Below are positions 37,337 to 46,473 of a stretch of DNA of 64,000 nt, piece by piece. Each line of letters opens with the position of its first letter. The first letter of the stretch is position 1. A program made the position numbers and the translations under genes. This DNA is from Pseudomonadota bacterium (GTDB lineage: Bacteria; Pseudomonadota; Alphaproteobacteria; UBA8366). The stretch is from positions 62,001-126,000 of the forward strand of contig JAYZAS010000018.1 of assembly GCA_036339585.1 (NCBI GenBank), read 5' to 3'. Under the pieces are notes generated by a model that saw only the letters and a program-made list of their open reading frames with translations, did not search any database and was not told the origin of the DNA.

Positions 37337-37807
37337 TTATATTGATGCATCCTTCATAGTCTTTGCCATCGAGCTATGCATCTGCTCCTTCAATGGCTCG
37401 AAAGTGTCATGCGCTACTTTCAGTGAGAGCTCACTAATTTTTGTACCCTCTGAGAATAAGGTCTGGCAGGACTCTAGGGCAAAATCGTTTTGGACGTCTA
37501 CCACATCATTGATTGTTTTCGCTGCGAATACTGCTTTCGCTGCCTCAGCATTTGTTTCAGCGGTAATTTTGGCCAGTTTAAAATAAGCATGCCCAATGTC
37601 TTCTGCCCCTTTGGCAAAAATTTCGCCTGCCTTTATGTAGACCCCCAAAGTTTCTTGACTAAACTTTGAGAACTCCCCATACGCTCGGGAATAATTTTCT
37701 TGTACTTGCTCAACCTTTTCTTTTCCCATAGCCATTGCTGCTTCGACAGTATCGTTAACATTTTCCATGGTCGTTTTGTTATTATCTGCAGCTTTGTTCG
37801 AGCTCAT
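37337..37807 (-). CDS. Phasin family protein
   Basis: A 156-residue, almost entirely helical protein matching the phasin_2 family: an amphipathic core from KEKVEQVQENYSRAYGEFSKF through NAEAAKAVFAAKTINDVVDVQ to FVKE-like C-terminal helices. Phasins coat polyhydroxyalkanoate granules. Some alphaproteobacterial members have other or unknown roles, and no PHA synthase lies in the window. AAGGA lies about 8 nt before ATG 37807. Two TGC/GCA palindromes lie 80-145 nt upstream and may be operators. Confidence 0.9.
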   Translation of the reverse strand: MSSNKAADNNKTTMENVNDTVEAAMAMGKEKVEQVQENYSRAYGEFSKFSQETLGVYIKAGEIFAKGAEDIGHAYFKLAKITAETNAEAAKAVFAAKTINDVVDVQNDFALESCQTLFSEGTKISELSLKVAHDTFEPLKEQMHSSMAKTMKDASI

Positions 37808-37888
37808 TTATCAATTCCTTATTATCTGCCACATCCCTCGGATGGGTCCTGTGAATAGAAAAATATTTATAACCGTTTTTGTACACTA

Positions 37889-37903
37889 TGTTGCACTGCA
37901 ACA
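37889..37903. promoter_or_regulatory. Palindrome TGTTGCACTGCAACA, possible phasin operator (site 1)
   Basis: A perfect 15-nt palindrome around a central C. It lies 82 nt upstream of the phasin start. PHA-responsive PhaR repressors bind TGC/GCA-rich inverted sites near phasin and PHA genes, so this is a candidate operator. The match is by pattern only; no PhaR gene is in the window. Confidence 0.4.
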
Positions 37904-37938
37904 ATATGTTTCAGCTATATTCATCCGTCAAGGTTTTT

Positions 37939-37953
37939 TTGTGCAGCGCACAA
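37939..37953. promoter_or_regulatory. Palindrome TTGTGCAGCGCACAA, possible phasin operator (site 2)
   Basis: Arms TTGTGC and GCACAA flank AGC. It lies 132 nt upstream of the phasin start and 50 nt (centre to centre) from site 1. Sharing the TGC/GCA core with site 1, it supports one regulator binding both. Assignment to PhaR is inference. Confidence 0.38.
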
Positions 37954-38154
37954 TAAATATTTTTTCAACACAAAAAATCATACGTCTCTTCACTCAAGTC
38001 AAGGAACCTAATCATAATCCAAACACTCCACCAAAAACTTAAAAACTATCGACATTTCGATGGTGCTATCGTAGTATTACAATCAAAATAATTTTAAAAT
38101 TTACAAGTATTACTATAGTAGTACTAAATTATAGCACGGGGAAATAATAATATC

Positions 38155-39405
38155 GTGAATGTAATAAAATCCATATTACTATTTTTTACTTTAGTTTTAT
38201 TCTTTTTGGCAGCGCAGCCATCAGAGGCTCGCTATGCTGCGATAGTGATTGATGCGAAAGATGGTAATGTTCTGCATTCAACCAACGCTGACACCCTAAA
38301 TTATCCAGCCTCCCTAACAAAGTTGATGACTTTGTTATTGCTTTTCGAAGCCTTAGGACAAGGCAAACTAGAAATAAGTACAGAATTAGTCACATCAACC
38401 CGAGCGAGTAAAGCCAAGCCTTCAAAATTAGGCCTACAACCTGGCGACATAATTACCGTTGGACAAGCCATCTCCGCACTTATTACAAAATCTGCAAATG
38501 ATGTTGCTGTAGTCGTTGCCGAACAATTATCAGGTTCTGTTCGCTCTTTCGCGCGAGCCATGACACGTCGTGCGCGCGCCCTTGGGATGAAAGATACAAC
38601 ATTCCGTAACCCCCACGGGCTGCCGAATCGCGGTCATCTCTCTACCGCGCGCGATATGGCATTACTCTCGCGTATATTGATCAATAAATTTCCCAAGTAC
38701 TATAATTACTTTGCAACTCGTAAGTTTCACTTTAGAGGTCATAGCTTCAATAATCACAATAAGCTTCTTGGGCACTACGAGGGTGCTGACGGTATCAAAA
38801 CCGGCTACACAAATGCGGCCGGCTACAATCTCTCTGCGTCTGCTGAACGCAATGGAACGAGATTGATTGCCGTTGTTTTCGGTGGAAAAACTGCAAAATT
38901 TCGGGACAACCATGTAAAAAAACTTTTGAATGAGTGCTTTGCTAAAACCGCGGTCTCACGCAAAGCCGAAATACTGTTAACAAGTTCAAAACCGATGCAT
39001 GCAAATTCGGCAAATGTTTTTTCGGACCCACGCCCAACACAATCTAGTGTTGCAGCAAAGGCACGACAGTCAGCCCGTCAAATCGCTAAAGATTCCGAAT
39101 TACCCCCATTTTTTAAGCCCATTGCAAGCCCTGCTCCACGCGGGGCCTGGATGATACAAATTGGTGCATATTTTAAAATAGCACCAGCGACAAAAAGGGC
39201 AGGCAAAGCAGCAGCAAAGCTTTCTAAATTCGGCAAAAATTACGATATTGCTGTCATGACGGCAGAGCGAGAAAATCGAACCCTCTACCGGGCTCGCTTG
39301 GCCGGACTTAGTCGCAAAGATGCATATGACGCGTGCCGCGAACTAAAGCGGCACGATTTTGACTGCATACCGATGGCACCAACGCGTGCTTACCACCGTC
39401 GGTAG
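38155..39405 (+). CDS. D-alanyl-D-alanine carboxypeptidase with SPOR domain
   Basis: A 416-residue periplasmic low-molecular-weight PBP that trims the terminal D-Ala of peptidoglycan stem peptides. A signal peptide covers about residues 1-25 (ending PSEA). The peptidase S11 domain has SLTK (Ser53, Lys56), SAN near residue 112 and KTGYTNAAG near residue 216. The C-terminus (about 335-410, GAWMIQIGAYFKIAPATK) is a SPOR domain that binds denuded glycan at the septum. The start GTG 38155 begins the signal peptide. The family is DacC/DacF-like; the SPOR fusion is common in alphaproteobacteria. Confidence 0.94.
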   Translation: MNVIKSILLFFTLVLFFLAAQPSEARYAAIVIDAKDGNVLHSTNADTLNYPASLTKLMTLLLLFEALGQGKLEISTELVTSTRASKAKPSKLGLQPGDIITVGQAISALITKSANDVAVVVAEQLSGSVRSFARAMTRRARALGMKDTTFRNPHGLPNRGHLSTARDMALLSRILINKFPKYYNYFATRKFHFRGHSFNNHNKLLGHYEGADGIKTGYTNAAGYNLSASAERNGTRLIAVVFGGKTAKFRDNHVKKLLNECFAKTAVSRKAEILLTSSKPMHANSANVFSDPRPTQSSVAAKARQSARQIAKDSELPPFFKPIASPAPRGAWMIQIGAYFKIAPATKRAGKAAAKLSKFGKNYDIAVMTAERENRTLYRARLAGLSRKDAYDACRELKRHDFDCIPMAPTRAYHRR

Positions 39406-39417
39406 CAGCCCCTTGAA

Positions 39418-40797
39418 CTAAAATATTGGCGGCTCCACACCACTTAGCCGCAGCTGCTCCAAAACCATGCCTTTCATCTTTTTGAGCCCACCTTCCGTCT
39501 GTGATTCGCACCGCACAACAAGTGCATTCTGGGTATTGGAGGCGCGCAGAAGCCACCAGCCATCTCGCGTTTGAACGCGCACCCCGTCTATGGTGCTAAC
39601 ACTTGCGCTGCCCTGCTGGAGACGATCCTGCACCTCTTGTGCAATTGCAAATTTACGGTCTTCCGGCACATCAAATCGTATCTCAGGTGTATTAACCATT
39701 TGCGGAAGTGTGTCACGCATTGTCGCTAAAGTTTTATCCGATCGTGCAACTATATCAACTAATCTAAGCGCAGCATAAAGAGCATCATCATACCCATAAT
39801 AGCGGTCAGCAAAAAAAATATGGCCGCTCATTTCTCCAGCCAACGGTGCTTTCAATTCAGCCATTCTTGATTTGATAACAGAATGGCCAGTAGGACTCAT
39901 TACGGGGTGACCACCAAGACGGGTTACTTCATCAAATAATACTTGGCTAGCTTTAACATCTGCTATTATCGTAGCACCCGGAAGCTCTTCAAGCATATCA
40001 CGCGCCAAGATCGCAAGAATCTGATCACCCCACAGTATACGGCCTAACCCATCTACGACACCTATCCGATCTCCATCTCCATCAAAAGAGATACCTAGGT
40101 CACATTTTTCTTTCCGAACAACTTCTTGGAGCTGAGTAAGGTTTTCAGGGATCGTTGGATCAGGATGATGTGCTGGGAAATCCCCGTTAACCTCTGCGTT
40201 TAAAAGAATGTGCACTCCCGGCAAACACGAGGTTAATTGTGTCATTGCGGGACCCAACGCTCCATTACCAGCGTCCCATGCAACTTTTAATCCTTTGGCC
40301 GAACGAAAATCTCCCATCAGCCTAGCCACGTATGATTCCCTAATGGCTTTGGTTGAAATCCCCCCGGAACCCCTCGTGCAATTAGCAACTTCAGCTCGTT
40401 GTCCTAACCCAACTATATCGGCGCCCCAAAATGGCTTGCCACCGAGCATAAACTTAAAGCCATTATATTGGGATGCGTTATGTGAACCTGTCACCATAAT
40501 GCCTCCACCAGCCTCGAGTACAGTAGTTGCGTAGTAGAGGGTTGGGGTTGCATTTAAGCCTATATTTATAACATTTATACCAGCACCCATCGCGCCACTG
40601 ATTACATTTTCAGCTAAACTTGGTGATGATTTACGCCCGTCATAACCCACGCAAACCGTTTGATCTCCCTCTTCTTTAATGATTGAACCGAAAAAGAGCC
40701 CGACTGCAAAAGCATCACTCTCGGTCAAGGTTTCCCCATAAATACCACGGATGTCATACTCTCTAAGAATAGTGGGATCAAAATGGTGTGGCTTCAC
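39418..40797 (-). CDS. Phosphomannomutase / phosphoglucomutase
   Basis: A 459-residue enzyme of the alpha-D-phosphohexomutase family (AlgC-like), interconverting mannose or glucose 6- and 1-phosphates. It has LREYDIRGIYGETL at the N-terminus, the phosphoserine loop TGSHNASQYNGFK (Ser105), the metal loop SFDGDGDRIG and the substrate loop GEMSGHIFF. The C-terminal phosphate-binding region reads VQTRDGWWLLRASNTQN. It starts at GTG 40797 in a GTGA overlap with ugd, so the two are translationally coupled. With ugd and galU it supplies sugar nucleotides for surface polysaccharides. Confidence 0.94.
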   Translation of the reverse strand: MKPHHFDPTILREYDIRGIYGETLTESDAFAVGLFFGSIIKEEGDQTVCVGYDGRKSSPSLAENVISGAMGAGINVINIGLNATPTLYYATTVLEAGGGIMVTGSHNASQYNGFKFMLGGKPFWGADIVGLGQRAEVANCTRGSGGISTKAIRESYVARLMGDFRSAKGLKVAWDAGNGALGPAMTQLTSCLPGVHILLNAEVNGDFPAHHPDPTIPENLTQLQEVVRKEKCDLGISFDGDGDRIGVVDGLGRILWGDQILAILARDMLEELPGATIIADVKASQVLFDEVTRLGGHPVMSPTGHSVIKSRMAELKAPLAGEMSGHIFFADRYYGYDDALYAALRLVDIVARSDKTLATMRDTLPQMVNTPEIRFDVPEDRKFAIAQEVQDRLQQGSASVSTIDGVRVQTRDGWWLLRASNTQNALVVRCESQTEGGLKKMKGMVLEQLRLSGVEPPIF

Positions 40798-42137
40798 TGA
40801 GCTTCCCTCGCAGTAAGGAACCTTTTTCTGTTTAACGGCCGTCCAATCGAACTGTATTGAAAGCCCGCGTCCGTCATTGTCTTGGGGTCATATATATTGC
40901 GTAAATCGACGACAACCAATCCCTTCAATATTTTCTTGATACGGTCGAAATTTAGCGATCTAAATTCATTCCATTCTGTGACGATGACAAGTGCGTCCGC
41001 ACCGTCGAGTGCCTCATAAGTATCTTCACACCAATTTACGTTTTGTAAGAGGGGTTTTGCCTCTTCCATGCCAGCGGGGTCGTAAGCCCGGATTATTGCA
41101 CCCGCCTCAATAAGCATAGGGATAATATCTAGGCTAGGACTATCCCGCATATCATCAGTATTTGGTTTGAATGTTACTCCTAATAGGGTGATCGTTTTGC
41201 CTTCTACGCTATTACCGCACGCTTTTATAATCCTTTTTGCCATGTCTTTTTTTCGGACTTTGTTTGCCTCAACAACTGCTTCCACAATGCTTAGATCTAC
41301 CCCGGCCGATTGCGCAGTGCGAACCATTGCCAAAGTATCCTTAGGAAAACAAGAGCCACCATACCCAGGGCCAGCATGCAGAAACTTATTTCCAATCCGT
41401 CCATCGAGACCCATACCCTTTGCTATATCGTGAACGTTTGCTCCAACTTTTTCACACAGATCTGCCACCTCGTTGATGAACGTAATTTTTGTAGCGAGAA
41501 ATGCATTGGTGGCGTATTTGACAAGTTCCGCGGTTTCTAGCTTGGTAAAAAGTATAGGTGTCTGTATTAAATGCAACGGCCTGTATAAATCATTCATAAG
41601 CTCTTTAGCACGCTTAGTCTCTACCCCTATAACGACCCGATCAGGACGCATAAAGTCCTCGATAGCCGAGCCCTCTCGAAGAAACTCAGGATTCGAAATC
41701 ACATCAAAATCAGCGTCAGGACATTCTGCTCGGATCACACGCTCGACTTCCCTGCCCGTACCAACTGGTACTGTGGACTTATTGACTACAACTGTATAAC
41801 CCTTCATGGCATTCGCGATTTCTTTGGCTGCGGCAAATACATACGATAGATCAGCGTGCCCGTCACCGCGCCTACTAGGTGTGCCCACGGCTATGAATAC
41901 GGCATCCGCCTCGCTAACCGCTTCTCCCAGGTTATTTGTGAAATGAAGGCGCTGGGCAGACACATTTTTGTCTACCAGATCTTCCAAACCTGGTTCATAT
42001 ATGGGTATTTTACCGTTTTGGAGGTCACTTATTTTTTCTACATCAACATCAATACAAGTGACATCTATCCCGAATTCAGAGAAACATGCGCCAGAGACGA
42101 GCCCAACATAACCAGTACCGATAATTGCAATACGCAT
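40794..42137 (-). CDS. ugd: UDP-glucose 6-dehydrogenase
   Basis: A 447-residue enzyme oxidising UDP-glucose to UDP-glucuronate with two NAD+. It has an N-terminal Rossmann motif IIGTGYVGLVSGACF, the catalytic Cys in GPGYGGSCFPKDT near residue 260, Thr in NKSTVPVGTG and a C-terminal second Rossmann domain (TLLGVTFKPNTDDMRDSPSL). The length is normal. The gene lies 32 nt after the galU stop on the same strand and overlaps the phosphomannomutase start by 4 nt. Confidence 0.96.
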   Translation of the reverse strand: MRIAIIGTGYVGLVSGACFSEFGIDVTCIDVDVEKISDLQNGKIPIYEPGLEDLVDKNVSAQRLHFTNNLGEAVSEADAVFIAVGTPSRRGDGHADLSYVFAAAKEIANAMKGYTVVVNKSTVPVGTGREVERVIRAECPDADFDVISNPEFLREGSAIEDFMRPDRVVIGVETKRAKELMNDLYRPLHLIQTPILFTKLETAELVKYATNAFLATKITFINEVADLCEKVGANVHDIAKGMGLDGRIGNKFLHAGPGYGGSCFPKDTLAMVRTAQSAGVDLSIVEAVVEANKVRKKDMAKRIIKACGNSVEGKTITLLGVTFKPNTDDMRDSPSLDIIPMLIEAGAIIRAYDPAGMEEAKPLLQNVNWCEDTYEALDGADALVIVTEWNEFRSLNFDRIKKILKGLVVVDLRNIYDPKTMTDAGFQYSSIGRPLNRKRFLTAREAQ

Positions 42138-42169
42138 TTTCTCACACTTTCGCTAAAGTTCGCATGTAT

Positions 42170-43039
42170 CTAGGTGTACAACTTTACAAGCTTCTCGACA
42201 TCTGTCTTCATATCATCACGATTAAGTGCAAAAGCAAGATTAGCCTCCAAAAACCCAACCTTGTCGCCACAGTCAAATCTTCTCCCTTCAAATCGCAACC
42301 CGTAGAACGGCATGCTGTTGACCATTTTTGCGAGTGCATCAGTCAATTGTATCTCTCCGCCGGCACCGGGGTGTTTCTCTGCTAAATGATCAAAGACCTC
42401 CGGCATCAATATATATCGACCGATGATAGCTAAATTAGAGGGGGCATTCGCTCGAAGAGGCTTCTCAACCAAACCCTTCACCGATACTAATTGCCCTTCA
42501 TCCTTTTCAACATCTAAAATTCCATATCGATCAGTGTGCTCAGGCAACACTTCCATCGCCGCAACGATATTGCCCGGTGTTATCTGATATGATTCTATTA
42601 ATTGTTGCAAACAGGGTTTACTGGCCAATACCAAATCATCTGCCAAGAGGACAGCGAATGGCTCATCGTCAATATATTTCCGTGCACACCATACTGCATG
42701 CCCTAAGCCAAGTGGATCCATCTGTCTTGTATAGGTGATCTGCCCGGGATTTGGCATCCAGCTCCTAAGTGAGTTCACCAAATCATCTCTTCCACGAGCA
42801 CTTAGTGTTTGATCCAATTCATAAGAAATATCGAAATGATCTTCTATCGCCTGCTTCCCCCGCCCCGTAACGAAGACAAATTCTTCTATACCTGCGGCAG
42901 CAGCCTCCTCTACCGCGTACTGTATGAGCGGCTTATCGACAATAGGCAACATCTCTTTTGGGAGAGCCTTGGTTGCAGGAAGAAATCTTGTGCCTAGGCC
43001 ACCGACCGGAAACACAGCTTTGCGTATTTTTTGTGCCAT
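42170..43039 (-). CDS. galU: UTP--glucose-1-phosphate uridylyltransferase
   Basis: A 289-residue enzyme making UDP-glucose, the substrate of the following ugd gene. The nucleotide-binding signature is FPVGGLGTRFLPATKALPKE at the N-terminus, followed by DKPLIQYAVEEA and FAVLLADDLVL. The C-terminal KVGFLEANLAFAL is typical. ATG 43039 was chosen; an upstream TTG at 43051 is possible. With the next two genes it forms a galU-ugd-phosphomannomutase operon. Confidence 0.96.
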   Translation of the reverse strand: MAQKIRKAVFPVGGLGTRFLPATKALPKEMLPIVDKPLIQYAVEEAAAAGIEEFVFVTGRGKQAIEDHFDISYELDQTLSARGRDDLVNSLRSWMPNPGQITYTRQMDPLGLGHAVWCARKYIDDEPFAVLLADDLVLASKPCLQQLIESYQITPGNIVAAMEVLPEHTDRYGILDVEKDEGQLVSVKGLVEKPLRANAPSNLAIIGRYILMPEVFDHLAEKHPGAGGEIQLTDALAKMVNSMPFYGLRFEGRRFDCGDKVGFLEANLAFALNRDDMKTDVEKLVKLYT

Positions 43040-43129
43040 CGAAATCGACAAAAATCTTTTTAGTTTTTCAAGTAAGATCCACTTTTAGACCTCGAACGTG
43101 CTAACGGCAACCGCTTAAACGCAAAACCG

Positions 43130-43849
43130 TCATTCTCCAAGCAGAATTCCTCTGGCCTGTATGACTTTACGACGGATATTCTCAGCCTCCGATGCATCAG
43201 GATGACCCGTTTCGATCAATGCCTGTGAAGTGCGTTCGATCTCAGTTTTTGAAGCTCCTGGCTGTAGTCCTAAAATCTCATAGGCGTCAGACCGCGTCAT
43301 TCCGCCGTCCCCCTCTACATTCTCTTCAGCACCGTCTGACCGACTTTTAACAATTTTTGATTTAGATCTCCACGTCTGACTGTGCATCCTATCAAGATAG
43401 TCTTCTATAATTTTCGCACTTTCATCGTCTTCTATAACAGCAGCTTCATACAGAGTAACGAGGGAATCAATGGCCAAGTCAGAAAGTAACATACCCGCTT
43501 TTGGTCCCGCCAAAACCCTTCCATCCATATCACCCGTTTCCGGATTGACATACAACACCACAAATTTTGCACGTTTATCGATATGCTGCCCACTCGCTGG
43601 CCCTTTTAACTCCCCGACTTGGCGATTAAAGGCTTTCAGCCGCCCCAACCAGGGCAGAATACTAAGCAGTATAAGCCAAAGAATACCAAACCGACCCGAT
43701 ATTAAAGCGATACCAAGCACTACGATGGCAAAAAATAGGCCAATGTATCGTAGCGCCGAAAACACATCACGTGGCTCAGCATTGACGTACCAACGCGCAA
43801 AAAACAATAAAACTGCTAATAAGGCGGCACCTACGAGTATCCAAATCAT
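43130..43849 (-). CDS. Membrane-anchored J-domain protein
   Basis: A 239-residue protein with hydrophobic segments in the first 70 residues (IWILVGAALLAVLLFFA; IGLFFAIVVLGIALISG; ILWLILLSILPWL) and a C-terminal J-like domain (about 183-238). The latter has DAYEILGLQPGASKTEIERT and the HPD motif in ETGHPDASEAEN, with a short last helix RKVIQARGILLG, as in Tim14/Pam18-type J proteins. It probably stimulates DnaK at the membrane; its partner is unknown. It starts in an ATGA overlap with mipZ, a pairing common in alphaproteobacteria. Confidence 0.88.
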   Translation of the reverse strand: MIWILVGAALLAVLLFFARWYVNAEPRDVFSALRYIGLFFAIVVLGIALISGRFGILWLILLSILPWLGRLKAFNRQVGELKGPASGQHIDKRAKFVVLYVNPETGDMDGRVLAGPKAGMLLSDLAIDSLVTLYEAAVIEDDESAKIIEDYLDRMHSQTWRSKSKIVKSRSDGAEENVEGDGGMTRSDAYEILGLQPGASKTEIERTSQALIETGHPDASEAENIRRKVIQARGILLGE

Positions 43850-44709
43850 GTATCCGCACTCCCTAGCGCTCTTGGACCTTCATCTTGCTCAACACTTTCT
43901 GGCAAACCAATCGCTTCTAACATCATTCTAACCTCCTGACGTGCCGCAAGGTGAGACATGTTTAGACGAATGCCAGCGTCTGGATCACGAAGATCAAGAA
44001 GTGTAAGCCCTTTTAGAAATAATTCTCGAAAAATCATGCGCTCGCTGAAGCCGGGCGCCACTCGAAAGCCAATTCTATTCGACAATGTGGTTAACACATT
44101 TGCAACAGCTCGCCTATTTCGGGAATCCAAACTACTCAGCCTATTGCGCGCAACAATCCAATCAATACTCCCGCCATCACGTTGTATGCGCTTTTTGCGA
44201 TTTTCCCAAACGAGCTCAGCGTAAGCACTCGGCCTTACAATTTCCATAGTCTCTGGTTCAACCTTTGCTAAAACATCTAGATCAATGAAACTATCATTCA
44301 TCGGAGTAATCAAAGTATCTGCATAGCTATGTGCACGCCTAGACAACGTGTCATCTCCTCCCGGAGTATCAACTACGATGAAATCACTCTTTTGACCAAG
44401 CCGTGTCAAACATTCGTCAACAGCTGCTTCATCCTCGGCATACGCAATATCACGATTTGAAACGGTGCTTGCCTTTAAAACTCTATGTTCGGGGAGAGGT
44501 AAACCGATACCTTTTGTTTCAACATGATCGCGACGATTAGTTATATAACGGGTTAATGTTGATTGAGGGGAGTCTAGATCGAGCGAGCCGACAAGGTAAC
44601 CAGCGTGGAGGAGGCCCGCGATCAGATGCATGCTGGTTGTAGATTTGCCTGTACCTCCTTTGACATTGCCAACTACAATGATTTGGGCCGGTGATTGGTT
44701 TTCTGTCAT
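43846..44709 (-). CDS. mipZ: Division-plane positioning ATPase MipZ
   Basis: A 287-residue ParA-superfamily ATPase that forms a polar gradient with ParB and blocks FtsZ assembly away from midcell in alphaproteobacteria lacking MinCD. It has the deviant Walker A VKGGTGKSTTSMHLI (about residues 14-28), LDLDSPQSTLTRYITNR, and Walker B FIVVDTPGGDDTLSR. A MipZ-typical basic Lys/Arg-rich helix follows (VWENRKKRIQRDGG). It is upstream of, and overlaps, the J-domain gene. The promoter is in the 163-nt divergent gap before the lipoprotein gene. Confidence 0.95.
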   Translation of the reverse strand: MTENQSPAQIIVVGNVKGGTGKSTTSMHLIAGLLHAGYLVGSLDLDSPQSTLTRYITNRRDHVETKGIGLPLPEHRVLKASTVSNRDIAYAEDEAAVDECLTRLGQKSDFIVVDTPGGDDTLSRRAHSYADTLITPMNDSFIDLDVLAKVEPETMEIVRPSAYAELVWENRKKRIQRDGGSIDWIVARNRLSSLDSRNRRAVANVLTTLSNRIGFRVAPGFSERMIFRELFLKGLTLLDLRDPDAGIRLNMSHLAARQEVRMMLEAIGLPESVEQDEGPRALGSADT

Positions 44710-44872
44710 TTGTGGTTTACCAAATATTTGAATTAAATACCTTCAGTCGCCAAAGTTTACCCCCAGCACTTCCCTTGTTTCTTACCAATACATAAGAAGT
44801 GCATAAGGCCTCTACAAAATACAACACTATACGATATGATATATGCTTCAACGATATAAAGACGATATTTAG

Positions 44873-45493
44873 GTGCCAAAATTTATAAAACACAAATTTG
44901 TGAACGGCTTGTTGCTCCTTGGTCTCAGTTTGCTCTCCCCAATAGGATGTCAAGGTGATTACGGCAATCCGCCTTCCGGCAAGACTCTTTGGATAAAACC
45001 TAATGAAACAAGGCTAATCTTCAATATGCCCGAGCTTAAACAATCACAAATTCGCGTTCGGCGCTACACCTCAGATAACGGGAATCATATTGAAGAACTT
45101 GGTGAGTGGTACCGTTTTGATAAAAGTAGCATCGCTGGTCTCTTACTAAGCCAGTCAGCCGAAGGCCCACCTTTGAATGACCCTCAAGACCCCATGGACA
45201 TAGCTGGTCAATGGGCGGTCTTTCGCAATCAAAAACCAAGTTTCGGTATTTTAAAAAAATCAAATAACATTTTAGGACCAGTACTTTGGCGACGTACTGG
45301 AATTGGCACGCGCACCTGTGTAGTTTTTTTACAGCGTTGGTCTTTGGAGAAAAGGTCAACTAGTTCCGCACCAATAACAAGCTTATCCGGTTACTATTGC
45401 AATAAACCGGGGAAGGTATTCTCTCCATCTTTAGCAACGAAAGCTCTTAAATCAATTGGCCTCGGTCAAAAGACTCAACCCACATTGCCCTAG
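44873..45493 (+). CDS. Putative lipoprotein, unknown function
   Basis: A 206-residue protein with a lipoprotein-like signal sequence: FVNGLLLLGLSLLSPIGC, where Cys26 would be the lipidated residue (the lipobox is SPIGC). The body (GNPPSGKTLWIKPNETRLIFN, WRRTGIGTRTCVVFLQRW) has four cysteines in all, one at the lipidation point. I do not recognise the family. The start is GTG 44873; it could be shorter. It is divergent from mipZ and is followed 34 nt later by an SDR gene, which may be in the same transcript. Confidence 0.7.
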   Translation: MPKFIKHKFVNGLLLLGLSLLSPIGCQGDYGNPPSGKTLWIKPNETRLIFNMPELKQSQIRVRRYTSDNGNHIEELGEWYRFDKSSIAGLLLSQSAEGPPLNDPQDPMDIAGQWAVFRNQKPSFGILKKSNNILGPVLWRRTGIGTRTCVVFLQRWSLEKRSTSSAPITSLSGYYCNKPGKVFSPSLATKALKSIGLGQKTQPTLP

Positions 45494-45527
45494 AGTTAAA
45501 AAATTACTACCAGAGGACACTAACGTG

Positions 45528-46301
45528 ATGACACTTTTCGACCTTACCGGTAAAACTGCAATTATAACAGGATCGACCAAAGGTATTGGTCGCGCCACCG
45601 CTAATCGATTGGCAGAACATGGGGCAAATGTCGTGATCTCCTCGCGAAAAGCCAGTGCATGTAATCAAGTAGCGGAAGACGTAACCCGGAACTGGGCCAA
45701 CGATAGTGCTAAAGCTATCCCAATCCCGTGCAACATTTATCACAAAGAACAATTGAGATTTTTGGTAGACAAAACCGTAGAAACATTCGGCACAATTGAT
45801 ATTTTGGTATGTAACGCTGCAGTCAATCCATATTTTGGACCGTCTGCTGACATATCCGATGAAGCCTTCAACAAAACGATGGAATCAAACGTTCGAAGTA
45901 ACTTTTGGCTTTGCAACATGGTAATAGCAGAGATGGATCACATCCAAGGAGGCTCTATAACTATCATATCCTCGATAGGCGGTTTGCGAGGCCGTCCGTT
46001 GATCGGCGCCTACGGTATTTCAAAAGCTGCTGACATGCAAATTGCACGTAATCTGGCAACAGAGTACGGGCCCAAAAATGTCCGCGCTAATTGTATCGCG
46101 CCAGGGCTTATACGTACTGATTTTGCGCGCGCCCTCTGGGAAAATGAGGAAATCCTCTCGGAACGCACAGCTTCTACTCCCCTCAGACGGATAGGTGAGC
46201 CTGATGAGGTTGCTGGGGCAGTGGTATTTTTGGCGTCTAACGCAGGAGCATTTGTCACTGGTGAGACACTTGTTATCGACGGGGGGGTAACTGCAGTCTA
46301 A
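45528..46301 (+). CDS. SDR family oxidoreductase
   Basis: A 257-residue short-chain dehydrogenase/reductase. It has the cofactor motif ITGSTKGIGRATA (about residues 12-24), NAA in LVCNAAVNPYFG, the catalytic Ser in IISSIGG, Tyr-x3-Lys in AYGISKAADM, and PGLIRTDFAR. The C-terminus FVTGETLVIDGGVTAV is canonical. It resembles DHRS4-like and 3-oxoacyl reductase-like enzymes; substrate unknown. ATG 45528 is preferred; AGAGG lies about 10 nt upstream, and GTG 45525 is also possible. Confidence 0.92.
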   Translation: MTLFDLTGKTAIITGSTKGIGRATANRLAEHGANVVISSRKASACNQVAEDVTRNWANDSAKAIPIPCNIYHKEQLRFLVDKTVETFGTIDILVCNAAVNPYFGPSADISDEAFNKTMESNVRSNFWLCNMVIAEMDHIQGGSITIISSIGGLRGRPLIGAYGISKAADMQIARNLATEYGPKNVRANCIAPGLIRTDFARALWENEEILSERTASTPLRRIGEPDEVAGAVVFLASNAGAFVTGETLVIDGGVTAV

Positions 46302-46305
46302 AAGA

Positions 46306-46342
46306 AATAATGTAAATGAAGTAATTTATTTAATACATTATT
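46306..46342. repeat. Inverted repeat after the SDR gene, possible terminator
   Basis: AATAATGTA (46306-46314) and TACATTATT (46334-46342) are perfect 9-nt inverted arms with a 19-nt loop, starting 5 nt after the SDR stop. The next bases are T-rich (TTATTTAG). The stem is only A/T with two G-C pairs, so it would be a weak terminator. Confidence 0.35.
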
Positions 46343-46473
46343 TTATTTAGAATTATGTCCGTTTTATTAAGTATTTACAATAACATTTTTTTTATTGTGT
46401 TAAGAATAAGTAAAATTTTTTCTTCTTTATATTTATTACTTTATATATGTATTTCTTTTTCGGTAAAATAAAT

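Larger units (their letters stand above)
37808..38154. other. 347-nt divergent region, phasin gene / D,D-carboxypeptidase
   Basis: The region carries the promoters of the phasin gene (minus) and the D,D-carboxypeptidase gene (plus). It is AT-rich near 38080-38140. Two TGC/GCA palindromes at 37889-37903 and 37939-37953 are given as separate entries. No gene was supported; a plus-strand open frame at 37767-38042 begins inside the phasin gene and resembles nothing. Confidence 0.5.

Noticed and set aside
37767-38042. 91-codon frame across the phasin promoter
   Set aside because: It begins antisense inside phasin and has a low-complexity AT-driven composition with no domain.
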